Positions 27,910 through 36,947 of a DNA stretch of 64,000 nt are shown piece by piece; positions within the stretch are counted from its first letter, which is position 1, and each line of letters starts with the position of its first letter. The translations under genes were made by a program, and so were the position numbers. Below the pieces are notes generated by a model, which made no database searches, was not told the DNA's origin, and saw nothing but the letters and a program-made list of their open reading frames with translations. This DNA comes from Geobacteraceae bacterium (GTDB taxonomy: Bacteria; Desulfobacterota; Desulfuromonadia; Geobacterales; Pseudopelobacteraceae). The stretch spans positions 124,001 to 188,000 of the forward strand of contig JAAXTM010000004.1 of NCBI GenBank assembly GCA_013336525.1. The letters run 5' to 3'.

Positions 27910-28084
27910 ACCATCCGAATTCCACCATATAAATGCACAAAACGTCGAAGATGTTTTATACACAATAACTTCAATTGACATGTCTAAAGTCAGCCAAATT
28001 CTCAGAAGGAACTTTATGCGTTATTTCAATGATATCCAGTTTAGACGGGACACAAATACCTAATCAAGAAGATTTTGTCAATCG

Positions 28085-28460
28085 GCTTTGAATTTTGACC
28101 CACCCCGGGTAGTAGTTTTCAGTTATTAATCCTCGTTTTGATTCTCCAGCTAAAGGAACCGAGCTTGGGATACGGCTGATCAACCAGCTCGTACTTCTGA
28201 GCAGTGATACCACTCCTGATAATGCTTCTGTCGGTATTGAGGGAAAGGTTGAAGTCGTGGGTTATCTCACTCACGAATTCCCTTGCCGTCTCTAAAATGA
28301 GCCTGACGGACTTTACGAATAGTCTCCACGTTCAGCATCTCCTTTGAATACTCCACTCTCTGTGAATTCCAAAGAGTATGGAGGAGGGTGCTGAGGTGGG
28401 TCCATTTTGGACGCCGATTTAGGCTAAAAATGGGTCATTATTGCACGCCGATTCACATCT
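28085..28460 (-). mobile_element. Internally deleted IS21-family remnant
   Basis: Bases from about 28175 to 28450 repeat those of the istA start region at 49345-49632 (same strand, small differences), including the terminal GTGCAATAATGACCC stretch. The other side begins with TTTGAATTTTGACCCACCCC, which looks like an opposite terminus. No intact transposase remains. This explains most of the 930-base gap between the HDOD gene and the flavoprotein; 27910-28084 shows nothing recognisable. Confidence 0.65.
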
Positions 28461-28517
28461 CCATAACTTTAGGTCATTATTATAATTTAAGTTATACCTA
28501 TCACTTACGTTATAAAT

Positions 28518-28680
28518 GTGATCAGTGGCAATCACATGCTAATACTCTAATATCAAACAGATTATTCAGTTTGATATCCTTCCTTTGCAATCTATAGTTA
28601 TACATGTTCTTAATTGCAATTCCATATAATACCTTTAATTACGGTATGTTATAAAACAGAATGTTTGGCACAGAACATGC
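28518..28680 (+). promoter_or_regulatory. Sigma-54 promoter and upstream activator site, copy B
   Basis: An identical -24/-12 element TTGGCACAGAACATGC lies at 28665-28680, and GTGA-N10-TCAC at 28518-28535, 147 bases upstream. Shared blocks with copy A include ATAACTTTAGGTCATT, CTAATATCA and CCTTCCTTTG. It should drive the flavoprotein and probably the genes beyond it. Confidence 0.8.
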
Positions 28681-28843
28681 TCCTATGTTCAAGTAACGTA
28701 ATTACTCTCCTTATCAATTCTGCCATGGAAGCGATTGCTAGGAGAAAATAAACCGTTAGGAGGCACACATCTCATTGAACATGGTTTCGCAGTATCAACT
28801 ACAGAGTGGTGGAATCTAATTAAAAGAAGGGAGATTAAAGTCA

Positions 28844-30649
28844 ATGGAAATACTAAAGTCAAACGAACAATTAGTTGATGAACCTATCGAGGCTGATGCT
28901 TCGGCTCAGGAGTCGAAAACAGCAATGTCAAGGCGCGGTTTTCTAAAAGGAGCTGTTACAGGGGCTGTTATAGCTGGTGGAGTTGGCCTGCTAGGAGGTG
29001 TTTCTACTGCGATGGCTGGAGCAAAACCAAAATCCGGTTGCGAAGACGAGGCAGAAGAAGCTAGGGATATCCCCCCTGTTGGTCCACCCGCAAAGTGGGA
29101 TGCTGAGGCCGACGTCCTTGTAGTCGGTACCGGTGGTGGCGGTCTCACTGCAGCCGTAAAGGCCCTCGATGGCGGCAAGAGCGTTATCGTTGTGGAAAAA
29201 GTCGCGGAACAATCCGTTGGCGGCACCACAAAGCAGGCAATCGTCTATATCACGTACGGCGGTAGCCGCTACCAGAACGCAAAGAAGTTTGCCTATGGTG
29301 GATACCCCTTTGATGTGGACAAGGTAGTCCAAGAAGTTGCAAGGGATTATCAGTATACCGCAGACCTTAAACTGTTGAGGGAACTGTTCGTGAAGGATGG
29401 AGAGTGCGTGGACTATTTAGGTGACTTGGGCGTTCCGTGGGAACTGGACCCCTATACCGCGCCAATGTGCCATATCTGGAAGGATATCGACAAGGATGGC
29501 TTGATTTCGGTTGCGATCAAACCGGTCACCGACCTTGTGTACCGCGTAGCAAAGGAAAAGGGCGCCAAGTTCAAGTTCGAGAGCACTGTAATAGGCTTGG
29601 TTTCTGACCGCGGTCGTATTGTGGGTGTTAAGATTCGTGAGCTTCAAACAGGGAAAGTTTCCTTTATCAAAGGCAAGAAGGCTGTGATCTTGGCGAGTGG
29701 GGGCTTCGCAAGCAATCGCCCCATGCAGAAAAAATACCTGCCCCACGTCTATAAGGGAGCAGCGTGCTCTTACGCAATGCCGAGCGATACGGGTGAGATC
29801 ATCCGCATGGGGTTTGGCGCTGGTGCAGATATCGCCGGGCTTGGATCATCGACTTCCTTCGATGGCGGTATCGACTGGATGTTTGGGAATAAGGGAACTT
29901 TCCACCAGCACTTGTACAATGGCTCTACACAGCTTTCACGTCAACCGTGGTTTGGTGTAGACATTACCGGAAAACGCTATCCCTACATGGACTGCTACCC
30001 GAACAAATATCGTGCGGAGTGGGAACTGATGACTAACCAGGGGGCAGTGACCATGTCTCTGCCGGATGGTCGCGGTTATCTGATCATGGATAAGAATTTT
30101 GAAAAAAATATTAAGAGACTCCATAAAGCGTCATTCGGATGCCGTCGTCCGCTCACGACGGACATGGCAGATATTGACAGGGTACCTGAGTGGCTTCATC
30201 CGAAAGATTGGCGCGAGGGTGTGGAATATGCCATTAAAAAGGGTGCTATCAGGAAGTCAAATACCATCGAAGACCTGGGCAAGCAGCTTGGTTTCGAATC
30301 AGGCGTTCTGCCGGAGTCAGTCAGAAAGTGGAATGAAATCTGTGAAAGCGGCAAGGACCCTGAATTCTACTTCCCACAGGAATGGCTTATTCCTGTTCTC
30401 GAGGGGCCTTTCTACGGCATTCGTATCGGCGCTATCCTCTTTGCAACCAAGTGCGGCCTCAAGGTCAACGAAAAGATGCAGGTAATGAGCAAAGAAACTC
30501 ATGAGCCCATCCCCGGTCTCTATGCCTGCTTCCATACTGCAGGCGGATTTCTTGGGGAAAATGCAATCTCCGGTGCACAAAATTCTAGTTGCGTCGCGGC
30601 GTCATTCACTAGTGGTTACATAGCTGGTGAACAAGTTGCCAAATTATAG
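28844..30649 (+). CDS. Tat-exported FAD-dependent reductase (fumarate/urocanate/methacrylate reductase-like flavoprotein)
   Basis: 601 residues. A twin-arginine signal (MSRRGFLKGAVTG, residues 28-40, with a hydrophobic stretch to about 57) marks export of the folded, FAD-loaded enzyme. The FAD-binding fold starts at VLVVGTGGGGLTAAVKALDG (91-110) and the capping and C-terminal domains of the FAD_binding_2 family follow, ending PIPGLYACFHTAGGFLGENA. No haem motif is present, so electrons probably come from the separate tetraheme cytochrome downstream, as in the methacrylate-reducing pair described from a Geobacter strain. The true acceptor cannot be read from sequence. AGGGAG precedes the ATG. 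Confidence 0.82.
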   Translation: MEILKSNEQLVDEPIEADASAQESKTAMSRRGFLKGAVTGAVIAGGVGLLGGVSTAMAGAKPKSGCEDEAEEARDIPPVGPPAKWDAEADVLVVGTGGGGLTAAVKALDGGKSVIVVEKVAEQSVGGTTKQAIVYITYGGSRYQNAKKFAYGGYPFDVDKVVQEVARDYQYTADLKLLRELFVKDGECVDYLGDLGVPWELDPYTAPMCHIWKDIDKDGLISVAIKPVTDLVYRVAKEKGAKFKFESTVIGLVSDRGRIVGVKIRELQTGKVSFIKGKKAVILASGGFASNRPMQKKYLPHVYKGAACSYAMPSDTGEIIRMGFGAGADIAGLGSSTSFDGGIDWMFGNKGTFHQHLYNGSTQLSRQPWFGVDITGKRYPYMDCYPNKYRAEWELMTNQGAVTMSLPDGRGYLIMDKNFEKNIKRLHKASFGCRRPLTTDMADIDRVPEWLHPKDWREGVEYAIKKGAIRKSNTIEDLGKQLGFESGVLPESVRKWNEICESGKDPEFYFPQEWLIPVLEGPFYGIRIGAILFATKCGLKVNEKMQVMSKETHEPIPGLYACFHTAGGFLGENAISGAQNSSCVAASFTSGYIAGEQVAKL

Positions 30650-30810
30650 CCCGGACCTAGTTACATTATAACCTAATGAAAATATGTAGCTGGTTTTGGT
30701 AAATACAACAAGTCAAGTTCATCTCTCGATTAGATGTATTATTTGACATATCCGAGCGTTATATGGTTGGTGAAATGCACTATGTTGCCTACATTACTCT
30801 CAACTCTGCT

Positions 30811-30841
30811 TTCGGTTTCTCTTGACGTGAGAGAAACCGAA
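30811..30841. repeat. Perfect inverted repeat before the tetraheme cytochrome gene
   Basis: TTCGGTTTCTC (30811-30821) and GAGAAACCGAA (30831-30841) pair exactly around 9 bases. No T-run follows. It may be an operator or an RNA hairpin between the reductase and cytochrome genes. Confidence 0.6.
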
Positions 30842-30931
30842 GTACCAGAAAAGAGATTTTGAGGCCATGCCAAAACCTGCCTTGTACTGCTTGTACAAAC
30901 CTCAAAATATGTATAAACGGAGGAATTTTCA

Positions 30932-31354
30932 ATGGTTAACCACAATAAATTTGTAGGTTTCTTTATAGTCATAGCTGTGCTCGCCTTATTCAGCATTTGT
31001 GCTAGTGCTGCTGAAAAAGGAGACTTAGCCCAGATACACAAGAAAGCCGACGTAAAGTGCGGCCAGTGTCATGGGAGCAAAATCCCGGAAAAATCTGCCA
31101 AGAAGAACAAGCACCTAAACTTAGCTACAAAAGAAACCTGTCTTAAATGCCATGGCAGCTATGCAGAACTAGGAGAAAAGACTAAGGGAATTGCCCCATG
31201 GGAAGAAAATCCACATAAGAATCACTTTGGGGAACTGGAATGTTTTGTATGTCACAAAGTGCATGAACCGTCCGTGTATTTCTGTCAGACGTGCCACATT
31301 GAGCTGAAGACTCCTGCAGGGTGGACTAAAGCCAAAATATCAGGTGTGGAATAA
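30932..31354 (+). CDS. Periplasmic tetraheme cytochrome c
   Basis: 140-residue precursor with a signal peptide (about 1-26, cleavage near ASA/AEK) and four CXXCH sites: CGQCH, CLKCH, CFVCH and CQTCH. The spacing and the NPHKNHFGELECFVCH segment resemble the tetraheme domain of soluble flavocytochrome c fumarate reductases. It follows the flavoprotein and is most simply its electron donor. GGAGG-type ribosome site upstream. Confidence 0.88.
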   Translation: MVNHNKFVGFFIVIAVLALFSICASAAEKGDLAQIHKKADVKCGQCHGSKIPEKSAKKNKHLNLATKETCLKCHGSYAELGEKTKGIAPWEENPHKNHFGELECFVCHKVHEPSVYFCQTCHIELKTPAGWTKAKISGVE

Positions 31355-31643
31355 CAATAAAATTTCTGGGTTTTGATTGATTGTGATTGCGCCATTTGTT
31401 TTATTAGGCGGTTTATGAACTGTCTGGCCCCCTGGATAGCAAGATGGCGCACGCTTTTAAATTTGTTAGGCTAGATCCATAATATGGCAGGCAGAGGGCC
31501 AATTTATTACACAGCTGGTAGGTCCATCTGCAAGAAACGTCAAGGAATACGTTAAAGGCTATTGGTAAATAGAAAGTCACATTGGTCTTTTCTCGGATAT
31601 ACAATGTCTATCATCACGATAAATCGGAAGATGGAGGAATTCA

Positions 31644-32558
31644 ATGAACTGTTTCAGAATGACTAAAAAAGCGGTTGCATCATTAGCACTCTGTGTCTGC
31701 GCTGCTCTTGCTGCCGGTACGGCTGGAGCAACAGAAGGTGGCGGAGGAACTTACCCGAACGGTGCAGAAGGTGTCATGGCCGGCGCCCTGCCACCTCCAG
31801 GGATGTACTACCTGAACTACCTGACTCACTACAGCGCCGATCGTCTGAATGACAAAGACGGCAACAGAGTCCCAATTGACTTTCATGTTAACGTGTCTGT
31901 TAACGTTATGCGTCCCCTGTATATGTCCAGTGTCCAGGTGGGGGGCGGCACCCTAGGTTTCTACACGATTATACCTCTAGTAGATATCAGCGGCACAGGT
32001 ACTGCCGGTGCTGTCAAGGACAGAACTAAAAGCGGCCTTGGTGACATCAGTGTTGGTTCGCTGGTGGCATGGCATGGCAAAAACTGGCATACCGCCGCTG
32101 GCCTTGACGTAACGATGCCAACAGGTCAGTACGACAAGGCTGAAAGTTTCAACATCGGCAGAAACTACTGGACCTTCCAGCCGGTTCTTGCCGGAACCCT
32201 GTTGACTGATGAAGGCTTGGAGCTTTCCGCCAAAGTAATGTACGATATCAACACTAAAAATACAGACACGGAGTATGCCTCCGGCCAGGAATTCCATTTT
32301 GACTATGCAACTGCCTATCATATGGGACCTTGGACTATGGGTGCGACCGGTTACTTTTACAAGCAGGTAACAAATGACGAAGCGAATGGTGTGAAAGTTG
32401 GTACCGATGGGTACAAGGGACAAGTGTTTGCAGTTGGCCCTACCATCAAATATGACTACAAAAATATGAGCCTTGAAGCAAAGTACCAAAAAGAGATGTT
32501 GGTTGAAAATCGTCCAGAAGGCGATAAATACTGGCTGAAACTCATCTGGGCATTTTAA
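31644..32558 (+). CDS. Outer-membrane channel-like beta-barrel protein (Phenol_MetA_deg/SphA-like)
   Basis: 304 residues with a signal peptide (about 1-29, cleavage near AGA/TEG) and a beta-rich mature part that ends in an aromatic residue (KLIWAF), as outer-membrane barrels do. The repeated pattern (VQVGGGTLGFYTIIPLVD, DISVGSLVAWH, DVTMPTGQYDK) resembles the MetA-pathway/SphA group of putative hydrophobic-substrate channels. It could admit the organic acceptor used by the reductase. GGAGG lies upstream of the ATG. Confidence 0.7.
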   Translation: MNCFRMTKKAVASLALCVCAALAAGTAGATEGGGGTYPNGAEGVMAGALPPPGMYYLNYLTHYSADRLNDKDGNRVPIDFHVNVSVNVMRPLYMSSVQVGGGTLGFYTIIPLVDISGTGTAGAVKDRTKSGLGDISVGSLVAWHGKNWHTAAGLDVTMPTGQYDKAESFNIGRNYWTFQPVLAGTLLTDEGLELSAKVMYDINTKNTDTEYASGQEFHFDYATAYHMGPWTMGATGYFYKQVTNDEANGVKVGTDGYKGQVFAVGPTIKYDYKNMSLEAKYQKEMLVENRPEGDKYWLKLIWAF

Positions 32559-32755
32559 TACGTATCCTGGAGAGGGAATTCAGACCTTTGGTTAGTTGCT
32601 GAATTTCCTTTCCAGTAGCCGCAACATATATCGCATCAGTATTTTTGTAATCCTGATCACTCATAGGCTTTAGAGTATTCCGTTTTGGATGATTTTATAA
32701 CTGACTGGTCAAGAAATCTGAATGATGGTCACACTCACACAAAGGGGCATGTACA

Positions 32756-34399
32756 GTGAAATGGTTTACTAATCTCTCAATCAAGATGAAACTTGGCCTC
32801 TCTTTCACCGCTATGCTGCTAATTGTGGCCGTGCTAGGTCTCATCTCACTTCAAGCAATTTCACAATTGAATGACATGATTGTTAACATGCAGAGCACTT
32901 TGCTTCCAAGAGTCAAATATACGATGACTATGAGTCGTGAGATGACCGCATTCCGCGCTTCGGAATTCCAGCACATTCTGTCACCTGAAAAAACGCAGAA
33001 ATCAACTCTCGAAGATCGAATGAAGGCGAATTATACAAAGCACGAACTCATGCACGACAAACTCAAACCATTAATTCAAAAAGGTGCTATTGAAGCAAAA
33101 AAAATACTGATGGATGTGGAAGCGGCAGATTATAAATACTGGGGTCCTCACTATGAAGCCATGAGGTTGTCCTCCAAGAACGATATCTACGCGGCGAGAG
33201 ATGTCCTGATCCAAGGGCCGGGATTAGCCGACTTTGAGCGGGCCAATGAGCAATTGTCCGCATTAGCTGATCTTGCAATGAGCCATAGCGAGGAAGCTGT
33301 TGCGCAGGCAACCAAACTAAACAAGGCAGTACGTATGCTTATTATATGTGTTTTTGCAATCGCCTTGTGCATTGGCATAGTTTTAGCTTTCTACATTACT
33401 AGTCTTTTGAGCAATCCGATCAACAAACTTATTAACGGGGCACACAAGATTGCACAAGGAAATTTAACTGTATATATCCCGCAAGACAGCAGAGATGAAG
33501 TCGGTGACCTGGCTGCTGCATTCAACCATATGACTCAAGGACTTCAGCAAGTAATTGGTCAGGTATCTGATACTTCATCTTCGCTTAGTGCAGAAGCTGA
33601 ACAACTTAATACTGCAGCCAACAACATATTAATGGCAGCTGAAAAGGCGGTTTTTCAATCAACTATTGCAGCAACTGCCAGCGAAGAAATGGCTGCTACC
33701 TCTGCTGAAATTTCTCAAAGTTGCCAAATGGCGGCCGCTAGTGCCAATCAGGCAAACGACTCTGCTGAAGAAAATGCTGTGATAGTTAAAGAAAGCCTTA
33801 ACATCATGGGGCGAGTGTCTAATATAGTTCAGGAAGCTTCAGCCACAGTTGAACAACTGGGGGCAAGATCAGATCAGATCGGAGCAATTGTTGAAACTAT
33901 CGAAGGTATTGCCAATCAAGCCAATTTGCTGGCCCTACATGCAGCCGATGAAGCGGCCAGAGTTGGCAATCAGGGACATGCTTGCTCCGGTGTCGCTATT
34001 GAAATCCGTTCCCTTGCGGAACAAACCACTGTGGCAACCAGCAAAATAATCGAGACAATTAGAATTATTCAGCAAGAAACTCGTGAAGCAGTTGTATTGA
34101 TGAAGGAAGGTGCCGCCGAGGCTGGACGTGGAACTGCGGGGACTGGCCGATCAGGAATGGCACTTGACAATATTCTGCAACAAATTGGATTCGTAACTAT
34201 TCAAGTCAAACAAATTGCTATGGCTGCTACAGAACTGACAACAACTACCCGCCAAATAAGCAAAAATGCACATTCCATAAGTATTTGCTCCAAAGAAGGT
34301 ATACATGGCGTACAAGCGACACTTGATTCAGTTAACCAGCTATCCGTTCATGCTGGAACGCTAAATACAATAGTGAAACAATTTAATCTTACGGAATAA
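32756..34399 (+). CDS. Methyl-accepting chemotaxis protein with degenerate signalling tip
   Basis: 547 residues: TM1 about 10-32, periplasmic four-helix domain, TM2 about 195-215, HAMP, and cytoplasmic coiled coil. The region before the tip is normal ([20 protein letters not shown]) but the tip reads LLALHAADEAARVGNQGHAC and then SGVAIEIRSLAEQT. Normal receptors, including the one at 24333, have [11 protein letters not shown] and [11 protein letters not shown] there. It starts with GTG. CheA/CheW contact may be weakened or lost. Confidence 0.88.
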   Translation: MKWFTNLSIKMKLGLSFTAMLLIVAVLGLISLQAISQLNDMIVNMQSTLLPRVKYTMTMSREMTAFRASEFQHILSPEKTQKSTLEDRMKANYTKHELMHDKLKPLIQKGAIEAKKILMDVEAADYKYWGPHYEAMRLSSKNDIYAARDVLIQGPGLADFERANEQLSALADLAMSHSEEAVAQATKLNKAVRMLIICVFAIALCIGIVLAFYITSLLSNPINKLINGAHKIAQGNLTVYIPQDSRDEVGDLAAAFNHMTQGLQQVIGQVSDTSSSLSAEAEQLNTAANNILMAAEKAVFQSTIAATASEEMAATSAEISQSCQMAAASANQANDSAEENAVIVKESLNIMGRVSNIVQEASATVEQLGARSDQIGAIVETIEGIANQANLLALHAADEAARVGNQGHACSGVAIEIRSLAEQTTVATSKIIETIRIIQQETREAVVLMKEGAAEAGRGTAGTGRSGMALDNILQQIGFVTIQVKQIAMAATELTTTTRQISKNAHSISICSKEGIHGVQATLDSVNQLSVHAGTLNTIVKQFNLTE

Positions 34400-34583
34400 T
34401 CAACAACTCCGCTGCAAGCATCGGAGTATATCACTGAAATACCATCGGGCGTTCCAATAACGCCGCAAGCAGTGAGGAATATGACCCGAAGAGATTTAAA
34501 TGAGCCTTTTTATTCTATAAATATGAAATCAGTTGTCCTGCGCAGAACCCGGAGCTGGCCTGTCTTCGATCTGTGTAGCATGA

Positions 34584-34614
34584 CCCGTGGAGGTACACCT
34601 CCTCCCTCCATGGG
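34584..34614 (+). promoter_or_regulatory. Strong hairpin in the ribBA leader
   Basis: CCCGTGGAGG (34584-34593) pairs with CCTCCATGGG (34605-34614), one wobble, and a smaller alternative GGAGG/CCTCC hairpin lies inside. A CCTTTTC run follows. It lies 60 bases before ribBA and may be an attenuator, but I do not see the conserved FMN riboswitch blocks. Confidence 0.4.
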
Positions 34615-34674
34615 CCTTTTCACCACCAAGAGGATTGACAGCATTATCAGTACAGTCAGCCACAGGAGTTAGCC

Positions 34675-35877
34675 ATGGCACCATGCAGCATAGAAGCAGC
34701 AATAGAAGACATCCGCACAGGCAAGATGGTCATCCTCGTAGATGACGAAGACCGGGAGAACGAAGGTGACCTTACCATGGCCGCCGAATTCACCACCCCC
34801 GAAGCGGTCAACTTCATGGCCCGCTTTGGCCGTGGCCTTATCTGCCTCACTTTGACTGGAGAGAGTTGCGACAAGCTCGGTCTCCCGATGATGGTATCCC
34901 ACAACACCTCATCTTTCGGCACCGGCTTCACCGTCTCCATCGAAGCTGCAACCGGCGTCACCACCGGCATCTCCGCCGCCGACCGCTCACGCACCATCCA
35001 GGTCGCCATAGCCAAAGAGAGCACACCAGCCGATCTGTCACGCCCCGGCCACATCTTTCCGCTGCGGGCCAAAGACGGCGGTGTCCTCGTTCGCACCGGC
35101 CAGACCGAAGGTTCAGTAGACCTGGCCCGCCTTGCCGGACTGAAACCTGCCGGCGTAATATGCGAAATAATGAACGAAGACGGTACCATGTCGCGTATGC
35201 CGCAACTCAAAAGATTCGCCTTCGAACATGGCATAAAAATCTGCACCGTAGCCGACCTTGTCGCCTACCGCCTCACGCACGAAACACTCGTCCGACGCAC
35301 CGCTCAAACTGTCCTCCCGACTAGATTCGGTGAATTTCGCATCATCTCCTATTCCAACGAAGTCGATGGCTGCGAACACATCGCCCTCGTCAAAGGAGAC
35401 ATCGTCTGCGGCCAACCGGTACTGGTACGGGTCCACTCCGAATGCATGACCGGTGACGTCTTCGGCAGCCAGCGCTGCGACTGCGGCAGCCAACTTGAAC
35501 TGGCCATGGAAACCATCAGCGCCCACGGCAGCGGCATCATCCTCTACCTCCGCCAGGAAGGACGCGGCATCGGCCTGGTCAACAAACTGAAAGCCTATGC
35601 CCTCCAGGACTGTGGCAAAGACACCGTCGAGGCCAACGAAGCCCTCGGCTTCAAAGCAGACCTCCGCGAATACGGCATCGGTGCCCAAATTTTAAGAGAC
35701 CTCGGTGCCAGTAAGATCAGGCTTCTGACCAACAACCCGAGCAAAGTAATCGGCCTTCAAGGGCACGGCCTTGAAATCGTCGAGCGGATACCACTGGAAA
35801 CGGTAGCCACAGGCACCAACACCCACTATCTACGTACCAAGCAAAAGAAAATGGGGCACCTGCTGGCGTGTTGCTGA
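34675..35877 (+). CDS. ribBA: Bifunctional 3,4-dihydroxy-2-butanone-4-phosphate synthase / GTP cyclohydrolase II
   Basis: Makes both precursors of riboflavin: dihydroxybutanone phosphate from ribulose 5-phosphate (RibB, about residues 1-200) and the pyrimidine from GTP (RibA, about 205-395). RibB motif [17 protein letters not shown] is at about 22-38. The RibA zinc site [15 protein letters not shown] is at about 258-272 and [21 protein letters not shown] follows. Full length at 400 residues. Codons are rich in G/C at third positions, clearly unlike the AT-rich genes on either side. It lies in the island with ribH, tatA, tatC and the Tat-exported flavoprotein, suggesting extra flavin supply for that enzyme. 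Confidence 0.95.
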   Translation: MAPCSIEAAIEDIRTGKMVILVDDEDRENEGDLTMAAEFTTPEAVNFMARFGRGLICLTLTGESCDKLGLPMMVSHNTSSFGTGFTVSIEAATGVTTGISAADRSRTIQVAIAKESTPADLSRPGHIFPLRAKDGGVLVRTGQTEGSVDLARLAGLKPAGVICEIMNEDGTMSRMPQLKRFAFEHGIKICTVADLVAYRLTHETLVRRTAQTVLPTRFGEFRIISYSNEVDGCEHIALVKGDIVCGQPVLVRVHSECMTGDVFGSQRCDCGSQLELAMETISAHGSGIILYLRQEGRGIGLVNKLKAYALQDCGKDTVEANEALGFKADLREYGIGAQILRDLGASKIRLLTNNPSKVIGLQGHGLEIVERIPLETVATGTNTHYLRTKQKKMGHLLACC

Positions 35878-35894
35878 CACAAAAGGATATTGGT

Positions 35895-36323
35895 ATGGAA
35901 CTACGGACATACAGACAACATAACGAACATCTACCAAACGTGACGATCGAATCCCTGCAGTTTGCCGAGAAAAAGATGAACTATGACAGTCGCTACCGAA
36001 GCATCATCGCCCAACTGGACACAATGACAGAATTGCTTCGGCAACAACCAGACCGGAAACTGACAACGGAACTGGACAACCTGTTGGACGACATGATCCA
36101 TCACATCGGTTCTGAGAATCGCTTTATGGAACTGGTGGGCTATCCTCAAGCGGCAAAACACCGAAATCACCATTATTGCATTTTCGAAATCACCGAAGAC
36201 CTGAACCTGCACTTCAGGATGGGCGAAAATGTGACGCCTGAAGAGTTGGATAATATCCGTTTTCTCTGGATGATACATATCCTGAGGCATGACCGGGCCT
36301 TCGAGGAATTCTTGGCATTCTAG
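35895..36323 (+). CDS. Hemerythrin-like protein
   Basis: 142-residue helical protein with a hemerythrin-type iron-ligand pattern: HHIGSENRFMELVGYPQAAKH in the middle and HILRHDRAFEEFL at the end. It may bind oxygen or act in oxidative protection. I start at 35895 (MELRTYRQHN), with AAAGGA about 8 bases upstream; the longer frame would overlap ribBA. It is followed by tatA. A frame-broken copy of its C-terminal half occurs at 40399. Confidence 0.78.
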   Translation: MELRTYRQHNEHLPNVTIESLQFAEKKMNYDSRYRSIIAQLDTMTELLRQQPDRKLTTELDNLLDDMIHHIGSENRFMELVGYPQAAKHRNHHYCIFEITEDLNLHFRMGENVTPEELDNIRFLWMIHILRHDRAFEEFLAF

Positions 36324-36398
36324 AGGTGGCACCTATGGAAACACGCAACCTGCTTCTGAAGGAATTAATAAGAAATTAAATACAAAAGGAGATTATTT

Positions 36399-36572
36399 AT
36401 GTTTGGATTTGGCGTTCCTGAATTACTTATTATTGGATCTATTGTGATGTTGATATTCGGAGTCGGGAGACTGCCGGAAATAGGCAGTTCGGTTGGCAAA
36501 GCCATTAGCAACTTTAGAAAGGCTGCTGATGGTAAGGACCAAGTTGAGCTAAATCCCAAAAAAGAGTGTTAA
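36399..36572 (+). CDS. tatA: Sec-independent translocase protein TatA, copy 1
   Basis: 57-residue TatA: short N-terminal TM helix (MFGFGVPELLIIGSIVMLIF), the FG hinge, and the amphipathic helix GRLPEIGSSVGKAISNFRK. AAAGGAG lies just upstream. It forms the protein-conducting part of the Tat system that would export the flavoprotein. Copy 2 at 40632 differs at only a few positions. Confidence 0.92.
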   Translation: MFGFGVPELLIIGSIVMLIFGVGRLPEIGSSVGKAISNFRKAADGKDQVELNPKKEC

Positions 36573-36600
36573 GTAAAAGTGTTAAGTTAAGGATCAAATT

Positions 36601-36795
36601 ATGATGCGGGTATGTGCATGGTGCGAAACTACTTTAGGAGTTGTTCCGTCGGAGGTTTTCTCAGAATTTTCGGTTACATATGGTATTTGTGAAAAATGTT
36701 TTGATGATGCCATCGCAATTTGTACGATACAGCCGGAAATAAAGCTATCTTCGGTAAAATTTAGTGATATTTACAGATGCATGCAACTGTTTTAG
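36601..36795 (+). CDS. Small CxxC protein (zinc-finger-like)
   Basis: 64 residues with two CxxC pairs, VCAWC near residue 5 and GICEKC near 29, resembling the short metal-binding segment (CAWC...HGICPxC) found at the ends of many sensor proteins. Here the segment stands alone. It lies between tatA and tatC. Function unknown. Confidence 0.5.
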   Translation: MMRVCAWCETTLGVVPSEVFSEFSVTYGICEKCFDDAIAICTIQPEIKLSSVKFSDIYRCMQLF

Positions 36796-36947
36796 CTGGG
36801 CATATTGATAATGTTAGCCAGAGACACCAACTGTTTGTTTAGTTTTTTTGTTAATGGTGTTGAAATGGTGTAATCGCTCCGGATACCAGCTTTTTGATTT
36901 CATTGTGATCAAGGCAATCGTAGCTATACCGCAACAGGAAAAATATT

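Noticed and set aside
34400-34674. FMN riboswitch before ribBA
   Set aside because: The leader has a strong hairpin but not the conserved FMN blocks. Only the hairpin is reported.
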